DNA of 24,957 nucleotides from Saccoglossus kowalevskii (taxonomy: Eukaryota; Hemichordata; Enteropneusta; Harrimaniidae), in the NCBI RefSeq assembly GCF_000003605.2, contig NW_003116448.1, forward strand, positions 345,389-370,345. Direction: 5' to 3'. This document shows positions 1 to 10,200 of this stretch, one piece after another. Numbering within the stretch: position 1 is the stretch's first letter; each line of letters starts with the position of its first letter. The notes under the pieces are model-generated. The model was not told where the DNA came from and did not search any database. It was given only the letters and a program-made list of their open reading frames with translations. The position numbers and the translations under genes are program-made.

Positions 1-417
1 GGGATTTTTCCCCAGGGCGCTGTGTCTTATAGAGTGCTCAAAAGACCGACTAAGACGAGAGTTGAAACGTATTTTGTTGTGTGCGTCTATTTGACTGTAA
101 AGCTTAAGTGACTTCCCGATCCCGTACCTCAAGGGGACGCGATAGAGAGACGAGACGAGATTCCCCCCTGGCACGTGTGGAGAACCCTAGAGGGAAAAGA
201 ATTTTCCCCTGATATAACCGTCAATTACATTTCGAGCTGGTAAATTTCATTTAACAGTTAATTCAACATCGAGTTATAATTTTGCCGTGGTTTTGCAAAA
301 TACGTGTGTTTTCTATAATATGGGCGTGATCATGCGATCTTCTAACTCGAACTTGAACAACCCAACATCTCACCGCTCAATGGCTGTTTCCGTATGAAAT
401 CGACAACACTGTCATGT
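1..417. other. Left-edge intergenic sequence, no gene seen
   Basis: No open frame with family resemblance, no splice-bounded exon and no RNA gene was found here. The short minus-strand frame near 342-542 shows no domain and runs into the inverted-repeat element that begins at 424. Confidence 0.5.
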
Positions 418-423
418 TCTAAC
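418..423. repeat. Left target-site duplication TCTAAC
   Basis: TCTAAC directly abuts the left arm of the inverted-repeat element. The identical hexamer directly abuts the right arm at 1573-1578, in the same orientation. Confidence 0.6.
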
Positions 424-1303
424 GATCTGTGGTACATCGTGGCCATTCCAGGATGTAAACTCGTTCTTACAAATAAATAAATACAACAATAGTATATTAG
501 GCCCATTTTATATAATATTTCAATCGTGTGCATGCGACGCAAAACTTAATATATTGCCAAATATTTTGATTTTAATTATTTCCCTGAGATAGCAAATTTA
601 GTATTTTTTTGGCAAAATTTTAATTCATTATCAGTATCAGTGTGTTTAAATTTCTGCGAATTAACATTTTGGCATTTTACGTCTGTCAAATAACGGCCAA
701 ATAAATACGTGGAATCATTAATTACCAAGACCTGGCGTAGAATTGGAAATTACTCCAAATAAACAAATGTCCAATTCGGGAACAGGATAATAGTATATTT
801 GGTTATTAATGAAATAGTAGGGTGCCACCAGACGGTCTGGCTTAGCAAGTGCATTGTGTTTCTCTCATGAAGTTGACGCTGATTGTACACAAAGGAAACC
901 GCTCATCCCGCCATTGGATGGCGGCACATCGTGTATGTGGTGTTTACAAAGGACGTGCAGATGATCCGTGGTACATCGTGACCAATAATAAAATGATTGG
1001 TTGTCCAACTGTGGGCGTGTCTTTTATTTCTGTGCTAAATGTGCAACACCAAAGTCCCGCCATTTATTTCCCATGGTTGTTCAACCATAGTCGTCTGCAC
1101 TAGTATCGCGAGTTCTAAGTTTGGTTTACTCAGTGTTCACTATGTTGGTAAAACCGCGCAAATTCATTTTACCGCCACTTTACAGCGGTTTTCACACAGA
1201 CACCAGTTAATTCCGTTACGCAATGGCTGAAACAATTTCACATCGACCAGACACGCCCCAAAACAGACGACGAGATTTGACAGGATCGGCCAATGCGCAC
1301 GCG

Positions 1304-1310
1304 TATAAAA
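1304..1310 (+). promoter_or_regulatory. TATA-like box with nearby CCAAT motif
   Basis: TATAAAA lies about 11 bases after a GGCCAAT motif (about 1287-1293). No gene follows within a sensible distance, and the site lies inside the inverted-repeat element. It may be a relic promoter or chance. Confidence 0.2.
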
Positions 1311-1320
1311 CAGCTGGTAC

Positions 1321-1357
1321 TAATATCCTAATATCCTAATATCCTAATATCCTAATA
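1321..1357. repeat. Minisatellite (TAATATCC)x4 plus partial unit
   Basis: Four exact head-to-tail copies of the octamer TAATATCC (1321-1352) are followed by a partial fifth unit. There are no spacers, so this is a simple tandem repeat and not a CRISPR-type array. Confidence 0.9.
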
Positions 1358-1360
1358 ACT

Positions 1361-1387
1361 TATTTTGCACTCGTACAATGCAAAATA
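1361..1387. repeat. Perfect 9-bp inverted repeat (hairpin)
   Basis: TATTTTGCA at 1361-1369 is the exact reverse complement of TGCAAAATA at 1379-1387, with a 9-base loop. It lies just after the octamer repeat inside the 424-1572 element. No terminator role is implied in a eukaryote. Confidence 0.6.
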
Positions 1388-1572
1388 CATATTTGATTAG
1401 GTTGGTTGGCCACCAAGTACCATCCTATGGCACCCAATTCATATATCACCAATACCATAGTACAGAGTTATGTTAACAGCGAGTCACAAATAAGAGTAAT
1501 ATACTAAATTTGTATTTAATTAATTGTAAGAATGAGATTACATTGTGAAATGGCCATGATGTACCACGGATC

Positions 1573-1578
1573 TCTAAC
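1573..1578. repeat. Right target-site duplication TCTAAC
   Basis: Identical in sequence and orientation to 418-423, immediately outside the right inverted-repeat arm. Confidence 0.6.
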
Positions 1579-4197
1579 ACACAGGAATTTTCTATTTTCC
1601 TCTTTAAAATGTGTGTATTCATAAGTTAAAGTAATGTTTTCCTCGGTTAACTACATGGAAGTATATTGTAGTGTAAAAGAACACGTTCTGCACGGTGATT
1701 CGATTATCAGGGCTATTTACCCGGATTTGTTAGAGGCTGTGTCTGTCGTGGGAGATACGACGTTATAAAGTTTATCATGTTGATGACATGTGATCAGAGC
1801 CAATAAAAAGTAGTTTTTATACTGGGATACAGTTAGCTAAGGCAGCATAGGCTAGATTCAAGCATAGATACATTGCGTTTGCATAGAACACAATTATATT
1901 GCATACTAGTATAACATTTCAAACACGAGTACAAACAAGCGTCTACCCATGTGCCTTTGCGTTTTTAGTGTGTGTTGTTATCGTCGCTTGGGACTCAATT
2001 TCAGCGCGTTCGCAGGTGAAGACCCTCTCGCTTTAAACCAGTAATATTATACCTAGTTGTTTTCTAATATAGACATTGATTTCACGGATGTACTACATGA
2101 GAACATATTAATTTGGACGCTGTCCCTCCGTTAACCGGATAGATGTATACACACATACTGACATATGTATATGTCACAAACACATCTGTGTATAGTTTTT
2201 ATTCCAGTGTAATTGTTGGGCATGTCCAGCGTTAAAAAGCGTTTAAAAAAAAAAAAAAAAAGATGTCATAGTGGCTAATAGCGTCAGAAACACTTCGACT
2301 ATTACTGTTTAATTTGTGGCATTCGCACGGCATTCATACCACATTATTAGTCTGTGGAACTGTTATTACGTGAATACGATTTATATATTTTTATAATCTT
2401 GTCAGGTCAGTCGTAACGTAATTTTCCTACATATAGAAACTTGTTCAGAGCTTCTTGTGCTTGTCCAATGCTTCACATAATTGATTTCAGCATTGCACAT
2501 GTTCACTCAGCGCTCTATGCCGGCAGAAGGTTTTAAATTTCGCCTGGAAATAGTCAACGCCATTGAATGGTTTGTTGGTCGATGCGATCAACTTGCATGT
2601 ATGCCACGACGTTCGAAAATCAATACTTGGCTAGCGACGGTAGTATTAGAAATGATATTTGGTTTTTAAAAAAAAATTGTGTATTTTTCTATAAATATGT
2701 TTAGTTCAAAAATGCATTGATTGGTTCGGACATCAGTCTTTTTACTTTAAATTTAAGTTGTCATTTCATTTTCTGTTTCCACAAATATTTAAGGAAACGT
2801 GCAGGAAAACGAAGCCAATTTTATTTAAATATGACTCCCGAGTAGCGGATTTAAGGTTGTTTAGTACAGATTCATGAAAATCTTTGATTTTGCTTTTATT
2901 GATTTGTTATTAATTCACTCGTTGCTATGATACAAGATCATATGTGAACAGATGCGACGGCACGAAATTTGGCATGGGGGGGGGGTCTGCTCACCAACCT
3001 TACTAGGAGGTCTGGACCATGCTCCCCCTTAAACATTTTGAAATATAGACCCTCTGAAACGCTATTTCCTGCATTTTGAGGGGCAAATTGTGCTGACACA
3101 GAGGGGTTTAGCTTGAATTTGGAGGGGCAAAATGTTGCATTTTTGTGAATAGTGAAACACGTACCTGCATCTATACCTTAAATTATATTTGTTCGGGATT
3201 TTCAATATTCTGTTGTGAAATATATATCTTCCCCCGTTTTATACCGTGAAATAAACAAATAAACAATGAAAATGTGTTTATTTGTCATAATTGTTACGTG
3301 GGCGAATAAATGTCACGTACGCCGCCGGCGGAAGGCTGGTCGCCATTATAAATAATATGTAAGTTATTACGAACGTACATGTACTCTACTGCTGTATTGT
3401 ACATTGCGTGGATAACATGTTACGAGTACACCTGGGCATTCGGTCCGGGCATCCCAACATAATTCAAAATCAGTCGTAGGACCGATGGGCCGTATGACTA
3501 ACGAAATGGCACTATTTAACCGTCAGTCACGGTGGACCCACGTGCGGTTGACTGTAGCCTATGTTTAGCTAGTTTAAGGCTACAATTTTAGACAAAACAA
3601 GTATCCTATGGAATAACATACAATTGTACAAGATCCTTGCTACGGCACTGACCCACATCTGCACACCCATTAGCAACGTTTCCTCCGGTCAGATGTAACA
3701 CACGTGGACGCGTCATGCAGCTACGCGAACCGTTCAGCTGTAGTACATGGGCTTACCCTGATTTACCGCTTGGCGCGGCCATTTTAACTCCGAGGGAACG
3801 CTACTCACTGAGGGCAGTGTAGATTTCCATCTGGACACTAGTAATACACTAACTATGATTGACTTTTGTTGCGAATAGTAATATATATGCTAGTGAAACA
3901 ACTGTATAGTGATAGGGTAGTAAAAGCACCGTTTCTTTCGCGTGTTCGCGTGATGAATATATGTTTTGTGATTGCGCCACCTATATGTATAATGGTCGCG
4001 TCTGAAAAATTGTCAATAATTTCGGTGCGCTTCTCAAATCCCCACAGTCCAGCAAAATTGTTCATACCGTGGTGCGAGTCTTACACCAAGCGTCGACCTA
4101 ACTTTATAATTCTCTAAACAAGTCGGCCATATTCTTTTTACATCGAATCTACGTCACGTTTATCACAAAGTAGCGTCATTTACAAGGTTGCGGTGAC
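1579..4197. other. Intergenic region upstream of alkaline phosphatase, no gene seen
   Basis: About 2.6 kb without a supportable exon. It holds a poly-A run of about 17 bases near 2245-2261, a G-run near 2977-2985 and AT-rich stretches. The small open frames (2481-2669 plus, 3853-4065 minus, 3866-4117 plus) show no domain or exon-like boundaries. The 5' UTR and promoter of the phosphatase must lie at the right-hand end or further upstream, but the transcription start cannot be placed. Confidence 0.5.
4150..4157 (+). promoter_or_regulatory. CRE-like motif upstream of the phosphatase start
   Basis: TACGTCAC is the reverse complement of a TGACGTA-type cAMP-response/bZIP half-palindrome. It lies about 40 bases before the first ATG, so it could be in the 5' UTR or core promoter. 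Support is a single short motif. Confidence 0.2.
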
Positions 4198-4279
4198 ATG
4201 ATGAGAGTAACAATACAACAAGCCGTGATATTAGCGTCTCTCGTTACATGCTTCTGGACGACACCTTCGTTACAACAAC
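4198..4279 (+). CDS. ALP: Alkaline phosphatase exon 1 (signal peptide)
   Basis: Two adjacent ATGs (4198 and 4201) open a 27-residue leader, [20 protein letters not shown]..., with a hydrophobic core typical of a secretion signal. The exon ends in phase 1 at a strong GTAAGT donor (4280). A phase-1 intron just after the signal peptide agrees with my recollection of the vertebrate ALPL structure. The exon has no sequence homology support beyond being a good signal peptide in the right frame and place. Confidence 0.8.
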
Positions 4280-7200
4280 GTAAGTTACATATTTATATAG
4301 GTGTATTTATTTACTAGTATTTTATTACATTTACTGTCACACACCATAACTTGTGTGTCCCAATTTAGACTTTTAGCTGTGCTGAATAAAACTGAATAGC
4401 ACATACAACAAAATAAATTATTCTGTGAGTGTATAAATGGCGAAAGCCATTCGCGGTAATCCGACTTATCCGATAGCCTGGAATCCAGCCATTCAGAGAG
4501 CCCTGCCCTTTCCAAAGTCTCACCGGCGATAATACAGGCATGATCCAGTCTACTTTAGGGGTAACCAGCTTTCATTATTTATACACTCTCATTATATTAT
4601 ATTTTATTATATTATATATGCATATACAAGGATAATTTCAGAACAATCTCGACATCCAATGACCCAACAAATCTTCGAACAAGTGTGTGAAAATAGGCGT
4701 GACATCAAATCTTCGCGTATTCAGTTAGTTTTGACTCGTACTGAATCGGACCGGGTCGTTTGTGTGTGTGTGTGTTTGCTGCAGTAGCCTGAACGAACAC
4801 GCCAATAATCCCGGTAGAAAACACGTTCGGTTTGCGTTTTAAAATAACTCAAATGAATTATGCATTTCCGTGCAATCATCGTTAAAATGCAGTAACTTCG
4901 GGTGATAAATCAAAAAAGAGTTCTAAAATTGAGGCTGTTCGAAAAATGAGTATATCGTCTAATGCTATGCAAGTGATTCGAACGTGTCTGAGAGCCTGTA
5001 CACCCGTGGTGAACACATGGTCCAAACCGGACAGATAATTGTTTAATACGCACGGCGTGACGATAACGGTGCAGGCTGCTTGACCTCAGACGACCTTATT
5101 ACATTCACTTTTTGTCCCGACTGTTTGTTTAGTCGAGTAGTTGGGCCAGGCTTATACGAAGTGAATATACACACTTCCGGATCGGCACGTGGCCAGCACG
5201 TGCTCGCCTTTATCCACTGTAGTGTACGAATGCGTGTGGGTGTGTTTATTTCAACGACCCTCATTAACTCCAAATTAAGATTGTTGAACAATTTTATTCC
5301 GTCGAAATTGGCAAAGACGCCTTAAAATGAGCATTATTGGCCCACATCCGCTACTACAATTGGGCACGGAGCCTCTTGGGAGAGAACACTCTCTCTCAGA
5401 CAGAGTACACATCAAAGGCAGTTTATGTTGCTTGATCAACTTGAAGTTCAAGACTATTCGATCTCGCGATTGGCCTATAGGATGGAGCATTAGAAACACG
5501 CGACAGGCCTCACGTCATCCAGATAACCAAAATCTTAAGGTTACTTGAATTTTTGAGAATTGTTCATAAATCGATATTCAAGTTTTTCCTATGACACCAT
5601 GAAATAACATTTTGTTTGTGTTATAGTAATAGAAAATAGAATTCAATAGAAAACAACTTGAATGTTAAAGAAAACATGTTTGTTTTTTTTGACACTTTTT
5701 AAAACTCATATATATTGGAAATAATTCAGGTCAACGCGAAGTAACCCATCATTAACAATATATTTATTATTAAGCCTACATCACCAGCTTACATATGGCA
5801 TAATATGCCATAGAAACGAATGGTAAAAGCGTTTTACTGCTGGCAAAATAGGCTAGCCGAGGTGACCCCAACCTTTTAAGTCAATATCCTTATATTCTCC
5901 GGGAATAAAATTTATTACAAAATGAATAAATTCTTGGTATTTGAAATAAATTATAAGTAGGCTTCTACCTTACAGGGCGGAGGTGATAAATATTGATTTT
6001 CCCATAGTTCAGAACGCTCTTCTAATGAAAATCACAAGTACGTGAACTAATTACCCATGATAACTCTTCCATACCTTCCAATCACCAACGAAATTACCAG
6101 CGAAACAGTCACATTAGACCCATATCTCGCGCATGCGTGGCTTGACGACCACCGCCCTTTAAGTGAATGAATAATAATTTGCGCAGTCCATTTAAGCATT
6201 TGTCCTTCCAGTAGTTTCCGGTGGTAAAGCGCTAATCAGATTAACATCAATACATGGTATAAAAGAATTTCTACATCCATGGTGATATTTATATAAAGTT
6301 ATAGATAATAACTGTGCCGTCACACCACACAGTAAACATTTACGATGAAACCTGCTGATGAAGTTGGCAACTTTAATAATAATGTCCCAACTGACTACTC
6401 ACTGCAAGTAAAGGTCACAAAACAACATCGACTAGTTCGTATCATGCCATGTAACCACGCACTCAGGCTCGCAAAAATGGTATGAAAACTTGAATTTCTT
6501 ACGTAGTTTCAGTCTGGATAATCAGTGTCATGGAAGAAATTAGTGAATGATTTGTTGATGTGAGAATTACTAGTAATTAAAATAAGTAAAAGTAACTAAC
6601 ACTATAAGGGTATCGAAAAGTTGTTTCTTGCTTCGCTCTCACAATACCCTGTGATGTTTTCTACACTTATATTTTCCGTCGTTGTTATTCTAGCCGCTGC
6701 GGAATGGAATAAACAGGCTAGAGAGTCTATCCTGAACTCCATCGAACTACAAGACCTCAACAAAAACATTGCCAGAAATGTAATATTCTTCGTTGGTGAC
6801 GGCATGGGTGTATCCACTGTGACAAGTGCTAGGATTTTGAAAGGTCAGAAAGAAGGTCATTCTGGTGAAGAGGCTCAACTGTCATTTGAAACATTTCCCC
6901 ATGTAGCTCTGGCCAAGGTGAGTTGCCTCATCTACGCCGTTGATGGCGCCATTATCAATGCAGACGAGGGTCCAGAGGCTGAAGCTTGCGTCAGTTTTTA
7001 TTATTTTTCCGAAAATTACAAAACAATTGGATACAAAATAGCATACATGTATTCCACTTCTATTTCGTATGATGTTATTTTTATCGCATTTTTCGAATTT
7101 TCGGGGGAAAAAAACAAGCGCATAAGCACGTCAGATGTCGTCTGTACTAGAATTCTTCATGTTATGTTTATTATATATGGGTATTAACCAAACCCCTTTT

Positions 7201-10200
7201 CTACGTGTTTCAGACCTACAACACAAATCAACAGGTATCAGATTCGGCGGGAACTGGAACAGCCTACATGTGTGGTGTAAAATCTAAAGCTGGTACCATC
7301 GGAGTGGACGACAGAGTCGAAAAAGGCGACTGTCGCTCGATAAGAGATGCTAAAGTTAGCTCCTTCATGGAAATTGCCGCTGATGCAGGTAGCTTGCCAT
7401 CGTTTTCATCTAACCTACTGTTTTGACTCGTAGTCTATAGAGTCTATGGTTGGCTTCAACCCACTGTGTTTACTATCAAACATCGTGACCAACATTGACA
7501 AGAGTTCCATATATTTTGCAAGGTTGATATTTGTGTGAACTTTTCTTACACAGTATATTTTTTTGAATAATATATAAACGTAACATTACGTCATTGTCCC
7601 TGTACAGGAAGAGCCGCCGGCATTGTCAGCACAGCCCGTATAACCCACGCAACACCAGCTTGTGCATATGCACATGTGCCGGAGAGATCTTGGGAGAGAG
7701 ACACCATGGTACCCGGTGGTGAGAAGGCCGCTGGTTGCTCCGATATTGCTTCTCAGCTCATAGATAGTGCGCAACGATTTCAGGTGAGAATAAAACTTCA
7801 CTATTATTATATGCATCTTCCATATAAGTCGCGCCCTCTATCGACGATGTCATTCATAATGCTAACTGATGCATCGCAGAGATTCGGGTTGCCTGTAAAA
7901 CGGTGCGTGCTGCAGTTAAGTTGAAAAAAAAAAACACGCTCTTAAAGACTTCATATATAACGATTATACATTAAATGCATTCATTTCTCTCCAGGTTGTG
8001 ATGGGTGGTGGAAGACGCGAGATGATGCCGACATCTCACCACGATCCCGAATATAGTCACGTGAGGGGTAACCGTGATGATGGGCGTGATCTCATCAACG
8101 AGTGGTTTCACGCACTGCCAGACGGAACTGATAACATGTATGTAGTAAACAGAGACCAGCTGATGGACGTAAACGTCAACGAAACAGATTATTTATTAGG
8201 TAATTTGCATATCATTTTTTAATATTTACATCGGCAACTTTGTTATTTATTCAAGTTGTTACCTTCAGTTGAATTTGTTATTTTGATGCGCTCGATTAAA
8301 ATTATTACTTTGACAGAATGACTGACACTGCTTCTCAGTAAAAGTAATATATAACATAAATAAAACAGCGCGAATCAGTAATGTATGATGACCAGTGCTG
8401 ACCCAAGTAAATTTGGCTCCACGAAATGTTGTGGTAAGATCTGAAACATAATCCATGTAATTGAATGCAACATTCAAACTTGTACACCAGCAACACATTT
8501 AAAATAAATTGAACACGTCAACTTGAATTCATTCGAATCCAAACTTTTAATTTCATTAATATAATATTGTAGAATTCCTGGATCAAAGCTTCTTTAATTT
8601 CTGAGACGTGATTCTCAGAAAACAGATACTACAGCACAACATTGGTGCATACTGTTACCTTCACGATGATGTAATTATTTTTCATCAGGTTTATTTGAAC
8701 CAAGTCACATGCTATATCACGTGGAACGAGACGAATTGGGCGATGGAGACCCTAGTCTGGCTGAAATGGTGGAGAAGGCGATCCAAGTGTTACAGAAGAA
8801 TGATAATGGATTCTTTTTATTTGTTGAAGGTAAGACTTGGCTACTTGTCACTAAGTTGATTACAGAGGATTTTTTTTCAATGCAGCAGCGTATGATTGTA
8901 ATTTGAATCATGAATATTGACCTGATTTTTCTATTTATTGTTATTATTATTGTTAAGCAAAATTTCAGATATTGTAAAAAAATGTTCCGATGTGAATACA
9001 CCATTCCTATAACACGCGCCCTCCAGTGATGGAGTGGTTCTGTGACGTACTACCATTTGGTTGAAGGCAATATCGTTCAAATCGACTATTGTGTTTGGCC
9101 GCCCACTTGCGTTATGATATGCCTCTTCACTTGAGGGCGCAATTTATAGTACGGCGTAATGCGTGACAGTTGCGTACGATAAATAATGACAATGACCAGT
9201 TTTTAACATGTGTATGTTGACAGCCGGTAGAATCGATCACGCCCATCACAAAGGAAGAGCCTTCTTAGCACTGACGGACACCATTGCGTTAGATGAAGCA
9301 GTGACAACAGCCAAATCTATGACAAACGACGAAGATACTTTGATAGTAGTGACTGCTGATCACAGCCATACCAACACTATAGGAGGCTATCCAACAAGAG
9401 GGAACCCTATATTAGGTAGCTTTACAAATATTTATACACTATACACAATAATAATTCGAAAATTGTTGTCATAACAACAACAGTCAGTCTGATTAAAATC
9501 CGATGAAGGCAGTGGCTCCATTCGCTTTGAAATCTCACTCGCATGGGGTTCCTCGCCTCCGACGACATCTATGAAAAACCATTGCCAGTTCCCGGATAAA
9601 AAACCAATGAAAACTCGCGTTTCAAGCCTTATAATTCTCAGTAAACATATTATCCCCCATTTTACACTCACATGCACACAAACCAACCAACATCGCATAG
9701 TCTGTTGCTTAACCAAATGTACAAATATTGTAGTCTCGGTAATTTATGTTGAGATTCGATGAAACGGACATTTAATTACTCTATATTGTCATGCAAAATA
9801 TTGAAATTAACAAACACCAGAGTATTAAACTTCTCAGAAATTAATGATGGTGCCTGCAGATTAATTTTGCTTTTAGTACACAAAATCTTAGTCACTGTGT
9901 CAATATTATCGTCCCTACATTCCAGGCAGAAACAACAAAGAGCTTGCGAGGGATGGACTGCCGTATACAACTTTGTTGTACGCAAATGGACCAGGCGGAG
10001 AAGAAGTTCGGCAGAGTTACAGGAATAAAGGCAGAAGGCCTGATGTAGGAAACGATGACACATGTAAGTTATGCAGCTCGTCTGTACTTTTCTGAGACTA
10101 CGTGAACATGTCTTTACACAACGCTCATAAAACAACGGACTACATTGAGGTTTCTGACGACAATGTGTTTTTTCCTTGATGACAAATTCATGAATGTTGT

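Larger units (their letters stand above)
424..1572. mobile_element. 1.15-kb non-autonomous DNA transposon-like element with long TIRs
   Basis: The ends are inverted repeats pointing inward. The left arm (424-499) matches the reverse complement of the right arm (1497-1572) at about 64 of 76 positions by hand count; both begin GATCYGTGGTACATC. The arms are flanked by a direct repeat, TCTAAC, at 418-423 and 1573-1578, which fits a 6-bp target-site duplication. No transposase frame is visible inside, so it would need a transposase supplied elsewhere. The interior also contains a third forward copy of the arm tip at about 963-983, a GC-richer stretch with short palindromes (908-924, 1150-1192), an 8-bp tandem repeat and a TATA-like site. 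The superfamily is not assigned because the arm tip and duplication length match no class I can name with certainty. Confidence 0.7.
4280..6693 (+). other. Alkaline phosphatase intron 1 (2.4 kb)
   Basis: GT at 4280 and AG at 6692-6693 after a pyrimidine-rich tract. It is the largest intron of the gene and contains a short TIR element (4427-4588), a (GT)n run near 4761-4775, a pair of CACGTG boxes (5186-5202) and a GC-richer stretch at about 5040-5550 that is open on both strands without recognisable products. Confidence 0.8.

Noticed and set aside
849-1230. Two overlapping plus-strand open frames inside the 424-1572 element
   Set aside because: Neither resembles a transposase or other family, and they have no exon boundaries. 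They coincide with the GC-richer interior.
1321-1357. Tandem octamers as a possible CRISPR-like array
   Set aside because: There are no spacers and the host is a eukaryote; it is a simple minisatellite.
2481-2669. 62-codon plus-strand open frame
   Set aside because: No domain, no splice context, AT-rich surroundings.
4965-5005. GATTCGAAC, resembling the T-arm of a minus-strand tRNA
   Set aside because: The flanking bases do not form a 5-bp T stem, and no acceptor, D or anticodon arms can be built.
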